DNA from: Pseudomonas sp. Root562
GTDB taxonomy: Bacteria; Pseudomonadota; Gammaproteobacteria; Pseudomonadales; Pseudomonadaceae
Direction of reading: 5' to 3'
DNA: 43,010 nucleotides
Assembly (NCBI RefSeq): GCF_001427125.1
Contig: NZ_LMGK01000020.1
Coordinates: 83,964-126,973 of the forward strand
The position numbers were made by a program, and so were the translations under genes. Below, piece by piece: positions 36,477-43,010 of the stretch; the first letter of the stretch is position 1; each line of letters opens with the position of its first letter. The notes under the pieces were generated by a model, which saw only the letters and a program-made list of their open reading frames with translations, had not been told where the DNA came from and ran no database searches.

Positions 36477-37022
36477 ATGAAGTACATATTTGACATCGTG
36501 CATGGCCTCTACACCCAGCTTCGCAGCCTGGTGATGATCTTCGGCCACGCCTTTCGCAAGCGCGACACGCTGCAGTACCCGGAAGAACCGGTCTACCTGC
36601 CGCCGCGCTACCGTGGCCGAATCGTCCTGACCCGCGACCCCGACGGTGAAGAGCGTTGTGTAGCCTGCAACCTGTGCGCCGTGGCGTGCCCGGTCGGCTG
36701 CATCTCGCTGCAGAAAGCTGAAACCGAAGACGGTCGCTGGTACCCGGACTTCTTCCGCATCAACTTCTCGCGCTGCATTTTCTGCGGCCTCTGCGAGGAA
36801 GCCTGCCCGACCACCGCGATCCAGCTCACGCCGGATTTCGAAATGGCCGAGTTCAAACGTCAGGACCTGGTTTACGAGAAAGAAGATCTGCTGATCTCCG
36901 GCCCCGGCAAAAACCCTGATTACAACTTCTATCGTGTTGCAGGTATGGCGATTGCCGGGAAGCCGAAAGGCTCCGCGCAGAATGAAGCCGAACCGATCAA
37001 CGTGAAGAGCTTGCTGCCTTAA
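36477..37022 (+). CDS. nuoI: NADH-quinone oxidoreductase subunit I
   Basis: NuoI (181 residues) is an 8Fe ferredoxin-like subunit carrying clusters N6a and N6b, which lead electrons to N2. The two motifs are complete: Cys61, Cys64, Cys67, Cys71 in [12 protein letters not shown] and Cys100, Cys103, Cys106, Cys110 in [12 protein letters not shown]. An amphipathic N-terminal helix anchors it to the membrane side. It is nine bases from nuoJ, which has an AAGGAAG ribosome site. Confidence 0.97.
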   Translation: MKYIFDIVHGLYTQLRSLVMIFGHAFRKRDTLQYPEEPVYLPPRYRGRIVLTRDPDGEERCVACNLCAVACPVGCISLQKAETEDGRWYPDFFRINFSRCIFCGLCEEACPTTAIQLTPDFEMAEFKRQDLVYEKEDLLISGPGKNPDYNFYRVAGMAIAGKPKGSAQNEAEPINVKSLLP

Positions 37023-37031
37023 GGAAGAAAG

Positions 37032-37535
37032 ATGGAATTCGCTTTCTATTTCGCATCGGGTATCGCTGTGGTGTCCACGCTCCGCGTGATCACCAACACC
37101 AACCCTGTGCACGCCCTGCTCTACCTGATCATTTCGCTGATCGCCGTGGCCATGACGTTCTTCGCCCTCGGCGCACCGTTTGCCGGTGTCCTGGAAGTGA
37201 TCGCCTACGCTGGCGCCATCATGGTGCTGTTCGTGTTCGTGGTGATGATGCTGAACCTTGGCCCGGCCTCGGTTCAGCAAGAGCGCGTCTGGCTCAAGCC
37301 CGGTATCTGGGGCGGCCCCGTCGCCCTCGCCGCGCTGCTGCTGGTTGAACTGCTGTACGTGCTGTTCTCCCACCAGAGCGGTGAAGCCATCGGCCACACC
37401 ACCGTAGACGCCAAGGCCGTGGGCATCAGCCTGTTCGGTCCTTACCTGCTGGTGGTCGAACTCGCCTCGATGCTGCTGCTCGCCGCAGCCGTCACGGCGT
37501 TCCACTTGGGCCGCAACGAAGCCAAGGAGCAATGA
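37032..37535 (+). CDS. nuoJ: NADH-quinone oxidoreductase subunit J
   Basis: NuoJ (167 residues) is a membrane subunit with about five helices that links the quinone site to the antiporter-like subunits. The conserved core [22 protein letters not shown], with its helix-breaking glycine, is present around residues 54-75. The C-terminal helix ends [10 protein letters not shown]. It lies in a run of closely packed genes and stops two bases before the nuoK ATG. Confidence 0.96.
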   Translation: MEFAFYFASGIAVVSTLRVITNTNPVHALLYLIISLIAVAMTFFALGAPFAGVLEVIAYAGAIMVLFVFVVMMLNLGPASVQQERVWLKPGIWGGPVALAALLLVELLYVLFSHQSGEAIGHTTVDAKAVGISLFGPYLLVVELASMLLLAAAVTAFHLGRNEAKEQ

Positions 37536-37537
37536 CG

Positions 37538-37846
37538 ATGCCTGCTATCCCCATGGAGCATGGTCTGGCGGTCGCCGGCATCCTGTTCTGCCTCGGCCTG
37601 GTCGGCCTGATGGTCCGTCGCAACATTTTGTTCGTGTTGATGAGTCTTGAAGTGATGATGAACGCCTCTGCACTGGCGTTCATCGTTGCCGGTAGCCGCT
37701 GGGCGCAGCCGGATGGACAGATCATGTTCATCCTGGTGATCAGCCTGGCAGCCGCCGAGGCCAGTATTGGCCTGGCGATCCTGTTGCAACTGTATCGCCG
37801 CTTCCACACGCTCGATATCGACGCTGCCAGTGAGATGCGCGGATGA
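37538..37846 (+). CDS. nuoK: NADH-quinone oxidoreductase subunit K
   Basis: NuoK (102 residues) has three membrane helices and the two buried glutamates used in proton translocation, Glu38 in MSLEVMMNA and Glu74 in LAAAEASIG. Two ATGs are available: 37532 overlaps the nuoJ stop but lies only three bases from AAGGAG, while 37538 has nine-base spacing and yields the usual [10 protein letters not shown] start, so 37538 is chosen. It overlaps nuoL by four bases. Confidence 0.95.
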   Translation: MPAIPMEHGLAVAGILFCLGLVGLMVRRNILFVLMSLEVMMNASALAFIVAGSRWAQPDGQIMFILVISLAAAEASIGLAILLQLYRRFHTLDIDAASEMRG

Positions 37847-39696
37847 ACCTACTCTTTCTGACTTTCGTATTCCCTCTCATTGGTTTTCTGCTGCTGTCGT
37901 TCTCCCGTGGACGCCTCTCGGAAAACCTGGCCGCGCTGATCGGCGTGGGTTCCATCGGTCTGTCGGCAATCGTTACCGCCTACGTGATCTGGCAATTCAA
38001 CGTCGCCCCGCCAGAAGGCGGCCATTACACCCAGGTGTTGTGGCAGTGGATGGCGGTGGAAGGCTTCACGCCGAACTTCGCGCTGTATCTGGACGGCCTG
38101 TCCGTGACCATGCTCGGCGTGGTTGTCGGCGTCGGCTTCCTGATCCACCTGTTCGCATCCTGGTACATGCGCGGTGAAGCCGGTTACTCGCGCTTCTTCG
38201 CCTACACCAACCTGTTTATCGCCAGCATGCTGTTCCTGGTGCTGGGCGATAACCTGTTGTTCCTGTACTTCGGTTGGGAAGGCGTGGGCCTGTGCTCGTA
38301 CTTGTTGATCGGTTTCTACTACAGCAACCGCAACAACGGTAACGCTGCACTCAAAGCCTTCATCGTGACCCGAATCGGTGACGTGTTCATGGCCATCGGC
38401 CTGTTCATTCTGTTTGCCCAACTGGGCACGCTGAACGTCCAGGAACTGCTGGTGCTGGCACCGCAGAAATTCCAGGCCGGCGACTTCTGGATGGTCATGG
38501 CCACCCTGATGCTGCTCGGTGGCGCTGTCGGTAAATCCGCGCAACTGCCGCTGCAAACCTGGCTGGCGGACGCGATGGCCGGTCCTACCCCGGTTTCGGC
38601 ACTGATCCACGCTGCCACCATGGTGACCGCGGGCGTTTACCTGATTGCCCGTACCCACGGCCTGTTCACCCTGGCGCCGGAAATCCTGCACCTGGTGGGC
38701 ATCGTTGGTGGCGTGACCCTGGTTCTGGCTGGCTTCGCAGCCCTGGTCCAGACCGACATCAAGCGTATCCTCGCCTACTCGACCATGAGCCAGATCGGCT
38801 ACATGTTCCTTGCCCTGGGTGTCGGCGCCTGGGATGGCGCGATCTTCCACCTGATGACCCACGCCTTCTTCAAGGCCCTGCTGTTCCTTGCTTCCGGTGC
38901 GGTGATCGTTGCCTGCCACCACGAGCAGAACATCTTCAAGATGGGTGGTCTGTGGAAGAAGCTGCCACTGGCCTACGCCAGCTTCATCGTCGGCGGCGCG
39001 GCCCTGGCGGCCCTGCCTCTGGTCACCGCGGGCTTCTACTCCAAGGACGAAATCCTCTGGGAAGCGTTCGCCAGCGGTAACGAAGGTCTACTGTATGCAG
39101 GTCTGGTCGGCGCGTTCATGACCTCGTTGTACACCTTCCGCCTGATCTTCATCGCGTTCCACGGTGAAGCGAAGACCGAAGCCCACGCCGGTCACGGCAT
39201 TGCCCACTGGCTGCCACTGTCGGTTCTGATCGTACTGTCGACTTTCATCGGCGCAATGATCGTTCCACCGCTGCACGGCGTGCTGCCGCAAAGCGTCGGC
39301 CATGCCGGCGGCGAAGCCAAGCACAGCCTGGAAATCGCTTCGGGCGCCATCGCCCTGGCCGGTATCCTGCTGGCCGCGCTGCTGTTCCTCGGCAAGCGTC
39401 GCTTCGTCACCGCCATCGCCAACAGCGGCATCGGCCGTTTCCTTTCGGCCTGGTGGTTCGCTGCCTGGGGCTTCGACTGGATCTACGACAAACTGTTCGT
39501 CAAGCCTTACCTGGCGATCAGCCACATCCTGCGCAAAGACCCGCTCGATCAGACCATCGGTTTGATCCCGCGCATGGCCAAAGGCGGTCACACCGCCCTG
39601 AGCCGTACCGAGACCGGTCAACTGCGTTGGTATGCCGCCTCGATGGCTGCTGGTGCCGTGCTGGTTATTGGCGCCGTCGTGCTGGTAGCGGTCTGA
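37843..39696 (+). CDS. nuoL: NADH-quinone oxidoreductase subunit L
   Basis: NuoL (617 residues) is the distal Mrp-antiporter-like proton pump, with a long lateral helix at its C-terminus. Proton-path signatures are present: Glu146 in [18 protein letters not shown], a lysine in [20 protein letters not shown], and the [20 protein letters not shown] block. About 16 membrane helices are predicted. It starts within the nuoK stop codon; a 39-bp gap with GGAAAC precedes nuoM. Confidence 0.97.
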   Translation: MNLLFLTFVFPLIGFLLLSFSRGRLSENLAALIGVGSIGLSAIVTAYVIWQFNVAPPEGGHYTQVLWQWMAVEGFTPNFALYLDGLSVTMLGVVVGVGFLIHLFASWYMRGEAGYSRFFAYTNLFIASMLFLVLGDNLLFLYFGWEGVGLCSYLLIGFYYSNRNNGNAALKAFIVTRIGDVFMAIGLFILFAQLGTLNVQELLVLAPQKFQAGDFWMVMATLMLLGGAVGKSAQLPLQTWLADAMAGPTPVSALIHAATMVTAGVYLIARTHGLFTLAPEILHLVGIVGGVTLVLAGFAALVQTDIKRILAYSTMSQIGYMFLALGVGAWDGAIFHLMTHAFFKALLFLASGAVIVACHHEQNIFKMGGLWKKLPLAYASFIVGGAALAALPLVTAGFYSKDEILWEAFASGNEGLLYAGLVGAFMTSLYTFRLIFIAFHGEAKTEAHAGHGIAHWLPLSVLIVLSTFIGAMIVPPLHGVLPQSVGHAGGEAKHSLEIASGAIALAGILLAALLFLGKRRFVTAIANSGIGRFLSAWWFAAWGFDWIYDKLFVKPYLAISHILRKDPLDQTIGLIPRMAKGGHTALSRTETGQLRWYAASMAAGAVLVIGAVVLVAV

Positions 39697-39735
39697 TATG
39701 AACCTTGCGAATTTGCGAAAGGAAACGAGCCCGTC

Positions 39736-41268
39736 ATGATTCTGCCTTGGCTAATCCTGATCCCCTTCATCGGCGGCCTGCTGTGCTGGATGGGTGAGCG
39801 CTTCGGCGCCACCCTCCCCCGCTGGATTGCGCTGATCACCATGTCCCTGTTGCTTTGCCTCGGCCTCTGGCTGTGGGCCAACGGTGATTATTCATTTGCC
39901 CCGGCGCCTGGCGCCGACCCGACCTGGGCGCTTGAGTTCAAGCACGTCTGGATCCAGCGGTTTGGCATCAACGTGCACCTGGCCCTCGATGGCCTGTCGC
40001 TGTTGATGATCATGCTGACCGGTCTGCTGGGTGTACTTTCGGTACTCTGCTCGTGGAAAGAGATCCAGCGTCACGTTGGCTTTTTCCACCTGAACCTGAT
40101 GTGGATCCTGGGCGGTGTCGTCGGCGTGTTCCTCGCCCTCGACCTGTTCATGTTCTTCTTCTTCTGGGAAATGATGCTGGTGCCGATGTACTTCCTCATC
40201 GCGCTCTGGGGTCACAGTTCTTCGGACGGCAAGAAAACCCGGATCTACGCGGCGACCAAGTTCTTCATCTTCACTCAGGCTTCCGGCCTGATCATGTTGG
40301 TGGCGATCCTCGGCCTGGTGCTGGTCAACTTCAACGAAACCGGCGTGATTACTTTTAACTACGCCGACCTGTTGAAAACCAAGATGTCGATGACCACCGA
40401 GTACATCCTGATGCTCGGCTTCTTCATCGCCTTCGCGGTCAAGCTACCAGTCGTACCGTTCCACTCCTGGCTGCCTGATGCTCACGCCCAGGCACCGACC
40501 GCAGGTTCTGTCGACCTCGCCGGTATCTTGCTGAAGACCGCTGCCTACGGCCTGTTGCGTTTCGCCCTGCCGCTGTTCCCGAATGCCTCGGCCGAGTTCG
40601 CGCCGATCGCCATGACCCTGGGTCTGATCGGGATTTTCTACGGCGCGTTCCTGGCTTTCGCACAAACCGACATCAAGCGCCTGATCGCCTTCTCGTCCGT
40701 TTCCCACATGGGCTTCGTACTGATCGGCATCTACTCCGGCAGCCAACTGGCACTGCAAGGTGCAGTGATGCAGATGCTGGCGCACGGTCTGTCGGCCGCG
40801 GCACTCTTTATCCTGAGTGGCCAACTGTACGAACGCACCCACACCCGCGACATGCGTGAAATGGGTGGCCTGTGGTCGAAGATCGCTTACCTGCCGGCCC
40901 TCAGCCTGTTCTTTGCAGCAGCGTCGTTGGGTCTGCCGGGTACCGGTAACTTCGTCGGTGAGTTCCTGATCCTGATCGGCAGTTTCCCGATCGCTCCATG
41001 GGTAACCATCATCGCCACCACCGGTCTGGTGTTCGGTTCGGTCTACTCGCTGATCATGATCCACCGTGCGTACTTCGGTCCGGCCAAATCGGACGCGGTA
41101 CTGCATGGCATGGACGGTCGCGAACTGATCATGGTGGTCGGTCTGGCTGCACTGCTGATCTACCTCGGCGTGTACCCACAACCGTTCCTCGATACCTCTG
41201 CCGCTACGATGCATGGCGTGCAGCAATGGCTCGGCACCGCCTTCACTCAACTCGCTTCGGCCCGGTAA
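39736..41268 (+). CDS. nuoM: NADH-quinone oxidoreductase subunit M
   Basis: NuoM (510 residues) is the central antiporter-like proton pump. The essential glutamate lies in [19 protein letters not shown] (Glu145), and the [26 protein letters not shown] block holds the conserved lysine and the channel histidines. About 14 membrane helices are predicted. It is homologous to nuoL and nuoN. Seven bases separate it from nuoN. Confidence 0.97.
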   Translation: MILPWLILIPFIGGLLCWMGERFGATLPRWIALITMSLLLCLGLWLWANGDYSFAPAPGADPTWALEFKHVWIQRFGINVHLALDGLSLLMIMLTGLLGVLSVLCSWKEIQRHVGFFHLNLMWILGGVVGVFLALDLFMFFFFWEMMLVPMYFLIALWGHSSSDGKKTRIYAATKFFIFTQASGLIMLVAILGLVLVNFNETGVITFNYADLLKTKMSMTTEYILMLGFFIAFAVKLPVVPFHSWLPDAHAQAPTAGSVDLAGILLKTAAYGLLRFALPLFPNASAEFAPIAMTLGLIGIFYGAFLAFAQTDIKRLIAFSSVSHMGFVLIGIYSGSQLALQGAVMQMLAHGLSAAALFILSGQLYERTHTRDMREMGGLWSKIAYLPALSLFFAAASLGLPGTGNFVGEFLILIGSFPIAPWVTIIATTGLVFGSVYSLIMIHRAYFGPAKSDAVLHGMDGRELIMVVGLAALLIYLGVYPQPFLDTSAATMHGVQQWLGTAFTQLASAR

Positions 41269-41275
41269 GAGCGCT

Positions 41276-42739
41276 ATGGAATTCACGACTCAACACTTTA
41301 TCGCGCTTGCGCCGTTGTTGATCACCAGCGCCACGATCATCGTGGTGATGCTGGCGATCGCCTGGCGCCGCAACCACTCGCAGACCTTCCTGATTTCCGT
41401 GGCGGGTCTGAACCTGGCTTTGCTATCGATCCTGCCGGCTCTGAAGGTTGCGCCTCTGGCCGTGACCCCATTGCTGCAAATCGACACCTTCGCCTGCCTG
41501 TACATGGCGCTGATCCTGGTCGCCACCCTCGCCTGTGTCACCCTCGCCCACGCCTACCTCGGCGATGGCGGTTCGGGTTACCCGGGCAACCGTGAAGAAC
41601 TGTACCTGCTGATCCTGATGGCTGCCGCCGGTGGCCTGGTTCTGGTCAGCGCGCAGCACCTGGCCGGGTTGTTCATCGGCCTGGAACTGCTGTCGGTGCC
41701 GGTCTATGGTCTGGTGGCCTATGCCTTCTTCAACAAGCGCTCGCTGGAAGCCGGCATCAAGTACATGGTGCTGTCGGCCGCCGGTTCTGCATTCCTGTTG
41801 TTCGGTATGGCGCTGCTGTACGCAGACTCGGGTTCCCTGAGCTTCGTCGGCATCGGTCAGGCATTGGCGGCTACCGGTCTGCCAAGCTCGCTGGCACAAC
41901 TGGGCCTGGGCATGATGCTGATCGGCCTGGCATTCAAGCTGTCGCTGGTCCCGTTCCACCTCTGGACTCCGGACGTTTACGAAGGTGCTCCGGCGCCGGT
42001 CGCAGCGTTCCTCGCTACCGCTTCCAAGGTTGCCGTGTTCGCGGTGATGGTGCGTCTGTTCCAGATCTCGCCAGCGGCAAGCAGCGGCATCCTGAGCGAT
42101 GTGCTGACCATCATCGCCATCGCGTCGATCCTGTTCGGTAACCTGCTGGCACTGACCCAGAGCAACCTCAAGCGTCTGCTGGGTTACTCGTCCATCGCTC
42201 ACTTCGGTTACCTGCTGATCGCCCTGGTGGCGAGCAAAGGCCTGGCCGTGGAAGCCATCGGCGTGTACCTGGTCACCTACGTGATCACCAGCCTCGGCGC
42301 CTTCGGCGTGATCACCCTGATGTCCTCGCCGTACAACGGCCGTGACGCCGACGCCCTGTACGAATACCGCGGCCTGTTCTGGCGTCGTCCGTACCTGACC
42401 GCCGTACTGACCGTGATGATGCTGTCCCTGGCCGGTATTCCGCTGACCGCGGGCTTCATCGGCAAGTTCTACATCATCGCTACTGGCGTCGAGTCGCATC
42501 AATGGTGGCTGGTTGGCTCGCTGGTACTGGGCAGCGCCATCGGCGTGTTCTACTACCTGCGTGTCATGGTCACCCTGTACCTGATCGAACCGAACCTGCG
42601 TCGCCACGATGCGCAACTGCACTGGGAACAGAAAGCAGGCGGCGTGATGCTGCTGGCCATCGCTCTGGTCGCGTTCTTCCTCGGCGTCTACCCACAACCG
42701 CTGCTGAACCTGGTTCAGCAATCGGGGCTGGTGGGTTGA
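41276..42739 (+). CDS. nuoN: NADH-quinone oxidoreductase subunit N
   Basis: NuoN (487 residues) is the third antiporter-like pump and the last gene of the operon. Signatures are [22 protein letters not shown] with the membrane glutamate, [26 protein letters not shown] with the key lysine, and [20 protein letters not shown] at 41276 gives [13 protein letters not shown]; an in-frame opening further upstream lies inside nuoM and is rejected. A terminator follows 28 bases after the stop codon. Confidence 0.97.
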   Translation: MEFTTQHFIALAPLLITSATIIVVMLAIAWRRNHSQTFLISVAGLNLALLSILPALKVAPLAVTPLLQIDTFACLYMALILVATLACVTLAHAYLGDGGSGYPGNREELYLLILMAAAGGLVLVSAQHLAGLFIGLELLSVPVYGLVAYAFFNKRSLEAGIKYMVLSAAGSAFLLFGMALLYADSGSLSFVGIGQALAATGLPSSLAQLGLGMMLIGLAFKLSLVPFHLWTPDVYEGAPAPVAAFLATASKVAVFAVMVRLFQISPAASSGILSDVLTIIAIASILFGNLLALTQSNLKRLLGYSSIAHFGYLLIALVASKGLAVEAIGVYLVTYVITSLGAFGVITLMSSPYNGRDADALYEYRGLFWRRPYLTAVLTVMMLSLAGIPLTAGFIGKFYIIATGVESHQWWLVGSLVLGSAIGVFYYLRVMVTLYLIEPNLRRHDAQLHWEQKAGGVMLLAIALVAFFLGVYPQPLLNLVQQSGLVG

Positions 42740-42767
42740 TCGCTTGAGCGACACTCGGTAGAAAACA

Positions 42768-42796
42768 GAAACGGCACCTTCGGGTGCCGTTTTTTC
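42768..42796 (+). terminator. Terminator of the nuo operon
   Basis: GAAACGGCACC and GGTGCCGTTTT form a strong stem with a TTCG tetraloop, followed by six Ts. Confidence 0.95.
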
Positions 42797-42800
42797 GTGG

Positions 42801-43010
42801 GGGGTTTAAAGACTGAAAAGTTTTCAGGCTTCGCTTTTGTGGCGGGGGAGTTTGCTCCCGCTGGACTGCGCAGCAGGCCCAATCCCATTAAATCCGGCGT
42901 ACCTGATGAACTTCATTGGCCTGAAAATCTGGCGTCTGCTGCGCAGCCGAGCGGGAGCAAGCTCCCTCGGGGTTTAAAGACTGAAAAGTTTTCAGGCTTC
43001 GCTTTTGTGG
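42801..43010. repeat. Partial 168-bp tandem duplication around a truncated REPIN
   Basis: Forty-two bases at 42801-42842 (GGGGTTTAAAGACTGAAAAG...) recur exactly at 42969-43010, where the window ends, an offset of 168. They include a perfect CTGAAAA-G-TTTTCAG palindrome. The first unit contains a GTGGCGGGGGAG-type REPIN (arms near 42838-42864 and 42948-42968) whose right arm stops at CTCCCTCG instead of continuing CCACA. The second unit probably continues beyond the window. Confidence 0.85.

Overview
The window is chromosomal core DNA from a Pseudomonas, most likely of the P. fluorescens group. This rests on gene order (rarA-crcB-serS-cysG; aat-bpt-infA / clpA-clpS / cspD / icd / idh; aceA followed by a 13-gene nuo operon with fused nuoC/D), on GC-rich codon use, and on several families of short extragenic palindromes (REP/REPIN type) typical of that group. 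I see 36 protein genes and no rRNA, tRNA, CRISPR array, prophage, insertion sequence or transposase. No wholly novel multi-gene system is evident. The least explained material is the repeats between genes, a few regulatory sites, and one orphan secretin-like gene.

Layout. 1-321: tandem palindromic repeat plus REPIN downstream of cysG. 322-7983 (minus strand): ftsK, lolA, rarA, crcB, serS, cysG, covering chromosome segregation, lipoprotein sorting, replication-fork rescue, fluoride export, seryl-tRNA synthesis and siroheme synthesis. 8292-11090 (plus): trxB, aat, bpt, infA. 11091-11490: a 191-bp tandem duplication that carries a fossil of the clpA 3' end. 11491-14154 (minus): clpA and clpS. 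14379-14645 (plus): cspD. 14727-15983 (minus): icd. 16478-18703 (plus): idh, the monomeric isocitrate dehydrogenase. 18909-24349 (plus): NUDIX hydrolase, mnmA, hflD, purB, roxA-type oxygenase, GNAT acetyltransferase. 24603-25364: secretin-like exported protein. 25841-27166: aceA behind a 476-bp leader with a likely RccR site. 27802-42739: nuoA to nuoN. 42740-43010: terminator, REPIN and the start of a second tandem duplication.

Functional themes. Aat and Bpt attach leucine or phenylalanine to protein N-termini, and ClpS and ClpA deliver such proteins to ClpP, so nearly the whole leucine N-degron pathway lies within 5 kb. Icd, Idh and AceA all compete for isocitrate and sit within 12.5 kb. The nuo operon encodes all subunits of proton-pumping complex I, which reoxidises the NADH from central metabolism. 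NUDIX-mnmA-hflD-purB-roxA matches the enterobacterial neighbourhood, apart from the phoPQ pair found there.

Three separate tandem duplications (81, 191 and 168 bp) all involve REP-like palindromes beside transcript ends. They are the most distinctive structural signal in the window.
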